From NCBI GenBank assembly GCA_029959085.1, contig JARWIR010000010.1, positions 11,925,001 to 11,989,000 on the forward strand: a stretch of DNA of 64,000 nucleotides, written 5' to 3'. Positions 11,541 to 20,739 of this stretch are shown piece after piece (position 1 is the stretch's first letter; each line of letters starts with the position of its first letter). Position numbers and translations under genes: made by a program. The stretch is from Nemophila menziesii (taxonomy: Eukaryota > Streptophyta > Magnoliopsida > Boraginales > Hydrophyllaceae). Under the pieces are notes generated by a model. That model worked only from the letters and a program-made list of their open reading frames with translations. It made no database searches and was not told the DNA's origin.

Positions 11541-12084
11541 AGGATATAATTAATATTTTAATTAACTTACTTTAAACTCAGCACCATAAGAAGTAGTAAC
11601 AGCCATATTACGAGTAGGATGAAACGCAATACCAGAAATACCCTTATCCCTACAAAATCACACAACCTTATTAGCATTTCAAAAACCAAGTTAAATAATT
11701 CATAAAATAAAGGGCTATAAGTGCAAAAAACCTGTGAGGCTCATATATAACAGTAGATAAACTAAAACTTTTACTTTGTGAATTACATGTCCAAAATTTA
11801 AGACATAAATCCCTCCAATTCCTTCTTCAGATAACCTAGTTTCAACAGTACTCATTTTCGATCCATCAGATGATAAAGCTACTAAATTTACTATCACTGT
11901 AACTTCTTCACCAGGTTGATAATTTTTTTCACAGATTTGAACCTGTTTTTACAGTAAAAAAATTACTTTTACTCATACAAGGGTAAAATGGTAAATTACA
12001 AAATAGTGTAATACTTACCTTGGATATTTCACGGTCATTAAACAAACTATATAACTGTATGCAGTAATTTTCTGCACATACAAC

Positions 12085-12838
12085 TACTAAACTAGATGAT
12101 TGATCAAAATGGACCCCACTTAATGAACTTTCATGCATTGGAGGCTGAAATTTAAACATAGATTAATTTAAATATATATTAATATAAATAATTAATCATA
12201 AATAAAAACAGAAAAAGAGTAAAAATAACCTTAATCCCTGAAATAGACCTAAGAATCTCCATAGAAAGCATTTTTAGTAAATGAATTCTATTATCAGCAC
12301 AAGATATCTAAAAAATAAAAATAAATATTCAGTAAAAAGTAATAAAATATTATTAAATAATATAATATACTTACAGAAGAAAGTGTAGGATCTGGTGAAT
12401 TAATATAATATAAAAGTTCAGATCTAATTCTCGGTAAAAAATCTTTTTTTACCAGTATCTAATTGCCACACCACAAGTACACCTTCTTTTCCACCTATAT
12501 AGGACTAGAATGTTAATACAAAGGACTAGAATTGCAAATAAAAAAACTTATAACTTACAAAGAATATAAATAAGCTCCATCTGAAGAGAAAAAAAGAACA
12601 GAAACAGGTCCAGAATGCCAATGCCAGGTGGCACATGAATCAGCATCATCATCACCTCTAACATAAGATTCTTCCGGAATTATCCCCAGCTGCTACAATT
12701 CTTTCAAATGGATGAAAAGCAAGTTTTGTGAATGATTTTGTACGATGTAATTTTATTTTCTTGTATGAAATTCGACCATTATCTTTACTTAAAATTTCCC
12801 ATATTCGAATTGTCCATTTTTCGTATACTCCAATGTAT
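12085..12838. repeat. Left copy of a 754-bp direct duplication flanking the CACTA-like element
   Basis: It matches 18250-19002 almost base for base, with only a few differences seen (for example AGAAAGTG versus AGATAGTG and one missing A near 18680). The left copy ends in TAT at the element's CACAACAGG start; the right copy begins with TACTAAAC directly after the element's end. Both copies carry the same frameshifts in the WDR75-like exons, so those lesions predate the duplication. Confidence 0.9.
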
Positions 12839-13188
12839 CACAACAGGAAAACTAGGATTTGCCAACTTTTTTTTCCCTACACTCCTATAATTAGTTGGTA
12901 AAAAAAAAGGTATTTAACATTTCCCAGCTATCTTTGAAAAGTGTAGGCTAAGACTATGACATTCCCCTGCTATTAGTGCTGCTAGGAGTGGGCTATTACT
13001 TTTTATTGATAATTTTTTTTTAGACTAGTAACAGTAACAGATCATAAGCTTACTTCCGTCACATTAATATAAAATTTCATCTTCAGTATCATTTATCCCT
13101 TTCCCCAAATTACTTTACCTCTGAACTTAATAACCCTAATTTTCTTCCGCCACCGTGCCACTCCACCGCGCCACTCCACCACGCCAAG

Positions 13189-13449
13189 CCACCGCTTCAC
13201 GCCAATGTCACCGTCAACCACCAGTTTAATTACCGGACATATAACTTTAATTCTTCTTTCTTACTCTCTCACACATTCTCATACATATCTTCTCTCTATA
13301 TCTCCCATCGGGTATTTCTTTTGTTACCGTTTCACCCCACGCTCCACGCCACCGCTCCACGCCACCCTCAACGTCAGCCAGCTTAAATACCGATCACATA
13401 TCAGTTCAAATCTGCTTCCTTACTCTATCTCTCACATAGTCATACATAT
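13189..13449 (+). repeat. Two direct copies of a roughly 100-bp segment with GCCACC-rich leader
   Basis: The segments 13189-13288 and 13349-13449 share CCACCGCT(T/C)CACGCC, a TTAC(T)CTCTCACA-type block and ATACATAT, spaced about 160 bases apart. The flanking sequence is rich in CCACGCCACCG steps. It may be a duplicated 5' leader of a captured gene; no reading frame is supported. Confidence 0.55.
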
Positions 13450-13972
13450 ACAGTACGATCTCTTGATCCGAAGGCTTCGGTAGCGGAGAAGACATAACAA
13501 TGACAATTGATGGATGTGGTTCATCCAGGGATTGTTTCGATGCACAAAGTCAATTTAGTATTGTTTGTATTCAATTGTACTCTTTATTTTGATTTAGTCT
13601 GTTAATTAGTTTTTAGGTTTCTGAAAAGGAAAATTTAATATAGCTGTGGTTGGTGTTTTTGATGTGTCACAGTGGTTCAGAAATCTATGGAATTAGCGTT
13701 GTGTCATTTGGAAAAATCAATTCTCAATAGCACCGATGATTTAGGCCTTCAGGTATATATCTAGTTCACATAATAGAATAAATGTTTCTATACTATCATT
13801 TCTCTTTTATCATTTTTAATATTCAATTTTGTTAATTTTTTTTGTGCTTTATTTGCTTATATATTCATTTTCAGATTCCAAAAATCTTTAATTTAGTAAA
13901 ACCTAGTTATAAAAATAAACAACGTGTCTGTATGAGATCATTGTAACTTATAACTTTCTTGATGATGTGCAG

Positions 13973-14631
13973 AGATATGAAATCATTAATGGTGTAACTG
14001 AAGTTGAAGAAGTTTCACTTGAAAGTACAGAAAACAAAGAAACCGATCAATCAAAAGTAGGTAATTTTCTGAGTGTTAGAGAAAGGTGTTCCTCATTTTT
14101 GGCACACTGCTATGAAGAACAATGATGTATTATCCCAGGAGGTAATGTTGTAGTATTTTCTAGCTTTTAAATTGTTGCAAGTTGAAGAATTGAAGCAAAT
14201 ATTTTCTCGAGTTTTAGATAACTGAACGAGATGAAGATGCTCTAAAGTACCTTAAAGATGTAAAGTGGAGAAATCTTGATGATTACAAAGGTTTTAAGAT
14301 TGAGTTTACTTTGGTTCCAATCCATACTTCAAGAACACGGTGCTAGTGAAAGCGTATTATATGATCAGTGAGAATGAACATATTCTCGAGAAAGCAACAG
14401 GGTATTTTTTACTGTGTCTCTAGTAGTTTTTGTTTTAAGCTTACTCTGTTCTCACATTTGGTATTTTTTTAAGGGGAGAAAAACTTGGCTAAAAAGATTT
14501 TAAAGAAAAAACCGAAGAAGGGATCTACAGATTCGAAACCAAACACGAAAATCAAAGATTGTGTAAGCTTTTTCAGTTTTTTCGACCCACCAGAAATACT
14601 AGAGGATGAATCTGAAATTGATAAAGACGTG
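13973..14631 (+). pseudogene. NAP1-like (nucleosome assembly protein 1) gene fragment
   Basis: NAP1 is a histone H2A-H2B chaperone. Exon blocks with plausible GT-AG borders are RYEIINGVTEVEEV (13973-14056), KGVPHFWHTAMKNNDVLSQE (14080-14141), [17 protein letters not shown] to ATG (14218-14401) and KNLAKKILKKKPKKGS with SFFSFFDPPE (14474-14631). They follow the order of the NAP domain. A one-base loss near 14307 shifts the frame between IEF and [15 protein letters not shown]. The N-terminal helix and most of the C-terminal acidic tail are absent; weak similarity to the next exon may persist at 14713-14750. Confidence 0.9.
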
Positions 14632-15015
14632 GTAAGTTTCAATTCTTCCAAGCGTAGTTAAATGCTATATAAGTTATCAGTAATCGAACTTTCAATTCAC
14701 CCCAAAATATGGTCAGCGTATTCGAGGATTAGTCTCATTCCATGCGAACCTTGTAAAAACTGAAAGAAAAACCCTCCAAATGTAATGAATTAATATTACA
14801 GTTCTGGATGTAGTTAGAGCAATTTTTCTAGTTGAGATGTAGTTGGAGAAATTTATTTGATATGATATAAGTGTTTAATGGTTGGTCTATGCAATTACAA
14901 GTTGAGGATTATACTGCAATTTCTTTATTTTCTTAATAATTTGGACTATAGGTCCTTTACTATACAAAAACTACACTACATGCCCCTAATCTTATTCATA
15001 TTGATACTTAGAATC

Positions 15016-15690
15016 AAGAAAGAACAACCAAAGGCTCCCGAGGTTCATTGTTTAAGGGAAAGAAGTAGACTAGCCTGGAAAGTAATCGAAGAGGTATAAA
15101 TTGAATCTTCTATAACCATAGTTTAAGTTGTTTTAATTCAATATTCTAGTTTTATTAGCATTGAATCGAATTATAGTTGTATACACTATGCAGTATTTGA
15201 TGCCATTTACAAGAACTCAATGCAAGCTTCATCAAAGCAATGATTTATTCAGAGATCAAGAAGCACATAAAATTCAGATGTGATCATGTATGTAACTTTC
15301 TTATTTTATTTTTTTGCATCAAGAAATCATAGAATAAATTACGATTTACAGTTTACAGGTAATTAGATAAAACCATTTCTAATCCGGATATGCAATTAGA
15401 TGCTGCTAAAGCTGTTAAAGATGATATTCGAGTAGATTGTCCAAAGGTTCTCTTTGTTACGGGAATCATGACAGCATAATAGTCAACTAGGTATGAGGTG
15501 TGACAAATACTTAAATATCCTTTTCTTATTTATTAGTTTGATTCAACTAGGTAAGGGTATAATAGTCGACTATTTATACTTATCTTTGCGCAGGGAGAGA
15601 CTAGATGAACTAACGAAGCTGATTAGTAACTCAACATATTCTCAATCTATCGGCATTGCTTTGTTTGCAGAGAGGGTAAAACATTTATTT
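15016..15690 (+). pseudogene. Unidentified captured gene fragment (four exon-like blocks)
   Basis: Four blocks separated by intron-like sequence read coherently on +: KAPEVHCLRERSRLAWKVIE (15016-15098), MPFTRTQCKLHQSNDLFRDQ with EAHKIQ (15193-15285), LDKTISNPDMQLDAAKAV with DDIRVDCPK (about 15362-15450) and RERLDELTKLISNSTYSQS with IGIALFAERVK (15591-15680). Acceptors such as GCAG and CGCAG precede three of them. The peptides are polar and helical in character. I do not recognise the family. It lies between the NAP1 and ELF7 fragments and may belong to a third captured gene. Confidence 0.5.
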
Positions 15691-15998
15691 GCATTATTAG
15701 TCCCTGTGTTTCTTACAGGATTCACGATTATATGTTGTGTTTTCTCTCTCAATACAACATGAAAACTGTACTCAATCGATACAAAGAAAAAACTGAAGAG
15801 TCTACAAGTTATAGGCTCTACAAAGTATCGGAAGCCTTTCACGTGTGATACGTCTTGACTTCCATCAAAACACAGTATATTTCTCCTCTCTAAGCGTAGA
15901 ATCTGCAAAACTGGTTTGATTAATGATTATATCCATTCATAAGCTAAATTGTGACACGGGTATAAAATTTACTAATGAATTTTGTGACCTTTTTACAG

Positions 15999-17205
15999 TC
16001 TTTGACTGAAAAACAAGCGAAAGAGTTACGAGAAGCAGGAGGAGGTCGTACATTAGTGGAGAAAAGTAGGTAAGTTTTGTCATTAAGACCTTTTATTTCC
16101 AAATAATTGCATTTTTTCACCATATTTTTCATATTCCATTTCAAGAAAAGACAAATTCAAGAAATTCAAGCTTCATTCGAGGCTTGTATATCACTACCTA
16201 TTCACACAATTAATCGTAAACTAGAACATGTCGAAATTTTACCGCTCCTTCCTGATTTTGATCGGTAATTTTTCAGTTTTTTTCCTCATTTATTTAGTAA
16301 AATTTCATTTACAAAATATTTTACTTTTTCTTTACCAGGTACAAGGAACAAAATGTAATTGCAACTTTCGATGGTGCTCCTACTGCTGATTCAACAACTT
16401 ATGGTAAATTAGCAAACAATGTTCGTGATGCTTGTGAATCTCGGGTAATTATTTTTACAATAATTAACTCATAAACCATAAAAATAAGTTAAATCATTTT
16501 GATTTATATAATTACTATTGCAGGCAATTATGAAAAGCTTCACAGCAACAGGGTCAGATGCTAAATCTGACAAGTCTCTTGGTTATATGTTGCCAAATCC
16601 TAACCAGGTAAAAAATATTTTGTAGTGAAAGTAAAATATAATTCGAAGTTGTTTTTTTACCTTTTTTTTTGTAATGAAAATGAAGATATTTCTTATTCAT
16701 GGGTTCGAGAATACAACTGGGATGTATGTAAATATATATAAACACACACACACACTCAATGTTAAGTCATTTATTTGTTATAAATTTGTTAGGTACGAGG
16801 AGATGATGCAGATGATCCGACAACTTACCTAGTATCATTTGGTGAAAATGAAGCGCACTGTATGATAGGTAAAGTAAAGTTGACTTTTTGAAAAAAGTCA
16901 ACTAATAGTTATTTTTGATTTAAATGTAGCCTCTTCCAACAAAGTTAGTTTTAAGGAAGAAGAGATCAAGAGAAGGTAAATCAGTTGAAGAAGTTGAATA
17001 ATTTACTGCTTCGAAAAGAATTACAACTCGAAGAAGATCAACTGTTTCTGCTAGATAATTGAAAGGAGATGGGGTATGTATTATCACCATGACATAATAT
17101 GTTGACTATTTTATTTGGATGTTGACTTTTTGGTGTTTTTGTGTGTGTACAGGAATATTCAGGTTCAAAGTCAAACATGGGAAGATCAGGAATGGAACAT
17201 GAAAA
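15999..17205 (+). pseudogene. ELF7/PAF1-like (Paf1 complex subunit) gene fragment
   Basis: PAF1 (ELF7 in plants) is a nuclear subunit of the RNA polymerase II-associated Paf1 complex. Exon blocks in family order are SLTEKQAKELREAGGGR (15999-16069), IQASFEA with HVEILPLLPDFDR (16149-16262), YKEQNVIATFDGAPTADS to ESR (16339-16444), AIMKSFTATGSDAKSDKS (16524-16607), EDISYSWVREYNWD (about 16682-16725), RGDDADDPTTYLVSFGE (16793-16869) and PLPTKLVLRKKRSREGKS (from 16930). The exon near 16682 lacks a clear AG acceptor. A TAA at 16999-17001 interrupts the last large block, after which TTRRRSTVS and EYSGSK still match the family tail. The N-terminal half is missing. Confidence 0.9.
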
Positions 17206-17224
17206 ATGTAAGTTAAACGTTATT

Positions 17225-17790
17225 TAGGTAATTTACAAACCTATAGTGCAGTTTTTTGTATAATCTAGGGACCTACAGTGCGTAATTCGCATAATATTGG
17301 GATCTATAGTCCATTTTTTGCATAATGTTGTGACTTTAGTGCATTATTTGCATAAATACAGGAGTATATAACATAGAGACCTACAGTGCAATTTTTGCAT
17401 AATAAATTAGTGCATTTTTTGCATAATATAGGGACCTATAGTGCAATTAATTCAAAAGAGGATCTTATTTTGCATATTATAGGGACATAAAGTACATTTT
17501 TTGCAATTAATGTCTTTTGCATAATATAGGGTTATCCAATGCATTTTCGGTAGATATCAGGACCTATAGTTCAATTCATTCAAAATAGCATCTTATATTG
17601 TCTTTTATAGGGACCTACAGTGCAATTAATATCTTGTTTTGCATAATATAGAATCATCCAGTGTATTTATTGCAAAGTACAGGGACATATACTATAATTG
17701 ATTTTCAATTTATTTTAACAGGGGTGATTCATTAAGCTACTGTTTGATAGTTGCATTATGCACCCCACAGGGACCTATAGTGCAATTATT
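17225..17790. repeat. Minisatellite MS2 in reverse orientation
   Basis: Degenerate copies of AATATAGGGACCTATAGTGC with TTTTTTGCAT, the reverse complement of the repeat at 9130-9840 and 19150-19390. This copy lies within the CACTA-like element after the ELF7 fragment, whereas the other two lie beside WDR75-like exons. Confidence 0.85.
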
Positions 17791-17862
17791 TGAATATTTA
17801 CTTATTTGTTATCTAATTCTTTTGTAGGCCTCCTTTGATGCTTCCTAGTGTAAGTATCAATA

Positions 17863-18124
17863 GGCGACCCCTTTTAGAAGTCAGCTGGGAAATAGGAGCG
17901 TTATAGCCGACTCTATTTTAGAAATGAGCGGGGGAAGGGTGTCTCAATTGCCTACTCTAGTTTGGAAAGTGCCGGGAAAAGGGATCTCAATTGCCTACTT
18001 TGGTTTGGAAGGAGCCGGGAAAGGGGGTCTCAATTGCCTACCCTTTTGGAAGGGAGCCAGGAAAGGTATCTAAATAGCCGACCCTTTTGGAAGGGAGCCG
18101 GGAAAGGGGTCTTAATAGCCGACT
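17863..18124. repeat. Minisatellite MS3, about 43-bp period, six copies
   Basis: Six consecutive copies centred on GGAGCCGGGAAAGGGGTCT with a closing AATAGC or AATTGC. It is GC-richer than its surroundings and lies just inside the right end of the CACTA-like element, where subterminal repeats are expected for this class. Confidence 0.85.
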
Positions 18125-18249
18125 ATCCTATCAAAGTGTAGTCATAACATTGGACTATGGTATAAAGTGCAGGCAAAGATTAGACAACACTTTACAAGGG
18201 TTGTCTAAAGGCCAAAACGAAGTCGTCAAAAACTTGATTTCCTGTTCTG

Positions 18250-19002
18250 TACTAAACTAGATGATTGATCAAAATGGACCCCACTTAATGAACTTTCATG
18301 CATTGGAGGCTGAAATTTAAACATAGATTAATTTAAATATATATTAATATAAATAATTAATCATAAATAAAAACAGAAAAAGAGTAAAAATAACCTTAAT
18401 CCCTGAAATAGACCTAAGAATCTCCATAGAAAGCATTTTTAGTAAATGAATTCTATTATCAGCACAAGATATCTAAAAAATAAAAATAAATATTTAGTAA
18501 AAAGTAATAAAATATTATTAAATAATATAATATACTTACAGAAGATAGTGTAGGATCTGGTGAATTAATATAATATAAAAGTTCAGATCTAATTCTCGGT
18601 AAAAAATCTTTTTTTACCAGTATCTAATTGCCACACCACAAGTACACCTTCTTTTCCACCTATATAGGACTAGAATGTTATACAAAGGACTAGAATTGCA
18701 AATAAAAAAACTTATAACTTACAAAGAATATAAATAAGCTCCATCTGAAGAGAAAAAAAGAACAGAAACAGGTCCAGAATGCCAATGCCAGGTGGCACAT
18801 GAATCAGCATCATCATCACCTCTAACATAAGATTCTTCCGGAATTATCCCCAGCTGCTACAATTCTTTCAAATGGATGAAAAGCAAGTTTTGTGAATGAT
18901 TTTGTACGATGTAATTTTATTTTCTTGTATGAAATTCGACCATTATCTTTACTTAAAATTTCCCATATTCGAATTGTCCATTTTTCGTATACTCCAATGT
19001 AT
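18250..19002. repeat. Right copy of the 754-bp direct duplication
   Basis: Corresponds to 12085-12838 at a constant offset of about 6165. It continues without interruption into 19003-19075, which is the WDR75-like sequence missing from the left copy. Confidence 0.9.
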
Positions 19003-19150
19003 TTTCCACATGGACTTAATGTTATTGTACCCGGGTTTTCAGAAGGTAAAGAAGGGTAATTTTGTCATTTTGACTAAATACGCGTAATATTTGAAAAAAT
19101 TAAGAAATCAAGTGTACCTGTGCTAAAGTTAATCCACCTACCCGAGATAA
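18250..19150 (-). pseudogene. WDR75-like gene, 5' part of W2 beyond the transposon
   Basis: On - the exon reads NPGTITLSPCGKYIGVYEKW then TIRIWEILSKDNG, with the frame lost near 18865 (one base short in the FHPFERIVAAGD segment) and again near 18830. An upstream block at about 19120-19150 (RVGGLTLAQ then a GTACAC donor) may be the preceding exon. Together with 9960-12084 it would form one gene copy once the element and the duplicate are discounted. Confidence 0.72.
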
Positions 19151-19390
19151 AGTTAGATTGCACTATAGGTCCCTGTACTTTTTCTCTTTTGCACTGTAAA
19201 CAACAATCCTGAAAAGTTAATTTTAGAAGAGGTGGGGCCAAATTTATTTTTTGAAAAAACCTAGGATGGAGCCAGGACTTTTTGTTAGTAGCCAAGGAGG
19301 TTCATTTTTTTATTTTTTTATTTTTAAGTTAATTGCACAATCGGTCCCTATATTATACAACAAAAAAAAGCACTATAGATCCCTACAAAT
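19150..19390. repeat. Minisatellite MS2, short copy
   Basis: GCACTATAGGTCCCTGTA-type copies plus the segment GAGCCAGGACTTTTTG and TAGCCAAGGAGG, also present at 9590-9630. The whole stretch 19240-19800 parallels 9580-10200, so the two were duplicated together with the adjacent exon. Confidence 0.75.
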
Positions 19391-19549
19391 TTCGAGTCTT
19401 TGGATTTTCATTTCCAAAAGTGTAGAAACAACACTGAGTAGAAACAAATCACATTAGCAAATCCAAGAGGGGATGGGGCCAAGTGAACATTCTCAAAACT
19501 TGGGGGACTACACCATGCAATCATGCAAAATATAACAATAAGATCGACC

Positions 19550-19870
19550 ACTCACCTGTCTTTTCAGGTGCCACCTGTCCATTTCGGTTAATAATACTTC
19601 GATTAACAGCTTCTTCACCACGTAGATCAAATAAAACATACTCATATTCTGTATTCCCTATACACAAACATTTCATTACTCACATTCTTTTCAACTTTCG
19701 AAATTGTACGAATAAAAGCTAACTTCCCAACATTAGCCTGTAATAACAAATCTCTTCTAAATTAGTAATTTCATGCATAAATTACACTATAGTCCCTGTA
19801 ATTACAATGTATGTTACCTGTTTCACGAACCATGTGGCAATAGGAACTAGATTTTCGACTGTTAATATTA
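19550..19870 (-). pseudogene. WDR75-like gene, C-terminal fragment W3
   Basis: Two exon-like blocks on -: ENLVPIATWFVK (about 19817-19866) and EYEYVLFDLRGEEAVNRSII with NRNGQVA (19555-19740), equivalent to 10216-10334 and 9960-10143. The sequence leaves the homology at about 19868. It lies upstream of the W2 N-terminal exon in the same orientation, so the copies were once arranged head to tail. Confidence 0.75.
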
Positions 19871-20290
19871 TCGTTTTGGATTTCGTATTTAGTTTATATT
19901 TTCGTAATTAATTTTATATAAACTATAAACGGTAATAAGTTATTCTTTATATTAAGGTAGAACTATGACAAAGTTAACTTTATATTATCATTAAAAAAAC
20001 ATTTTTTATCTTCATTACAAACTATAACATTGATATGAGGAGTTATTTCACTTGATATTTGTGATTTATATGAACTATGTTATGGTTTGAGTAAAAAATA
20101 TAAAGAAGTTATGGTTTGAGTAAAAAACATAAAGAACTTAAACAAATAAAGGGTCAATCAACCAAACTTGTGTCAATCATAGTTATATAAATCTACACAC
20201 AACTTAGTCATTCTCCCAAAAGAATTTGAACGATATTTTAACTACCCAAAAACTAATCTCGCATTATATAATTCTTCTTAAGGCTTTCAA
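19871..20290. other. AT-rich stretch before the copia LTR
   Basis: No gene recognised. The part 19970-20290 is a diverged relative of 8330-8640. Confidence 0.4.
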
Positions 20291-20679
20291 TGTTGAAATA
20301 CACAAACTAAAATAAGTCCAAATTCATAAACTTTTTCAGCAACCAAGATAAATTCAATGAATCTGATATATCAGCAAACAATGAATGTGGAAGATCGATG
20401 GTCCAAAGGAACGTACTGATGAATCTTTGGAATTCAATGAATTTTGTCTTCTGTCTTTTAATATTTCTATACAGCATTTAATTTACATCGCCTATCTAGT
20501 AGTATAAATAGCAAGCATTAGTTTGTAAGTTTCATATCAGAAAAGTGAGAAAAAACAAGAGTGAAAAGTGTGAGTTTATTTTGTAAAAGGCAATAGCCTG
20601 TAAAAGTTCTATTAAGAAATATAAATAGTAGAGTTGTATTATTCTTCTTTTCTTGTTCTACTCTATATTGGGACCAACA
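20291..20679 (+). mobile_element. Copia 5' LTR adjoining U2
   Basis: It starts TGTTGAAATACACAAAC and ends GGGACCAACA. It aligns along its length with the 376-bp LTR found in every unit (for example 22322-22697) but is clearly diverged from it. TATAAATA is at 20503-20510. A primer-binding site and a gag-like start follow, so this is a true 5' LTR, the only one of this family in the window. Confidence 0.82.
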
Positions 20680-20682
20680 TAG

Positions 20683-20694
20683 TGGTATCAGAGC
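20683..20694 (+). promoter_or_regulatory. Copia primer-binding site
   Basis: TGGTATCAGAGC, the standard initiator methionine tRNA complement of plant copia elements, lies three bases after the LTR end. An ATG at 20713 opens a short gag-like frame (MSNGFVQTQ) that joins RT-region sequence at about 20740. Confidence 0.92.
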
Positions 20695-20739
20695 AAAGGT
20701 ACATGAAACACCATGTCCAATGGTTTTGTGCAAACTCAA

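Larger units (their letters stand above)
9960..12838 (-). pseudogene. WDR75/UTP17-like WD40 gene, main fragment W2
   Basis: WDR75 is a WD40 component of the nucleolar small-subunit processome that assembles on U3 snoRNP. Exon-like blocks on - run from YEKWTIRIWEI (12560-12838) through DTGKK (12360-12490), ISCADNRIHLLKM (12229-12310), HESSLSGVHFDQSSSLVVVC (12017-12160), VALSSDGSKMSTVE (11740-11945), AFHPTRNMAVTTSYG (11567-11655), IWVKDQIVENSGWTCHAIGS (10800-10862), FSGDGSVLVVAAEFVITLWD (10595-10720), MSKLSLSWSYKL (10395-10460), SMDGTSFAVLAMNGVILLF (10216-10334) to VNKEHEYVLFDPLGEKAVN (9960-10143). Frameshifts lie in the first, second and fifth blocks. The 5' part is displaced to 18250-19150 by a CACTA-like element. 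The C-terminal end is missing. It is a pseudogene, but many exons are well preserved. Confidence 0.82.
12839..18249 (+). mobile_element. CACTA-like non-autonomous transposon carrying gene fragments
   Basis: The left end reads CACAACAGGAAAACTAGG; the right end in reverse complement reads CAGAACAGGAAATCAAG followed by TTTTTGACGAC. These form imperfect terminal inverted repeats of about 28 bases. The subterminal regions share AGTGTAG/AGTGCAG and GACTATG motifs (near 12938-12960 and 18135-18175), as in CACTA elements. The insertion point is visible because the right-hand WDR75-like copy is uninterrupted (CCAATGTATTTTCC at 18994). Inside are fragments of NAP1, an unidentified gene and ELF7/PAF1 on the same strand, with introns, plus minisatellites. 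No transposase was found. Confidence 0.72.

Noticed and set aside
9960..12838. Working WDR75-like gene
   Set aside because: At least three frameshifts, missing C-terminal exons and a transposon between the 5' and central exons.
12839..18249. Helitron as the class of the gene-capturing element (the insert could be read as starting TC within an A|T site)
   Set aside because: Inverted terminal repeats are visible at both ends and CACTA-like subterminal motifs are shared; no CTRR hairpin end was found at the right border.
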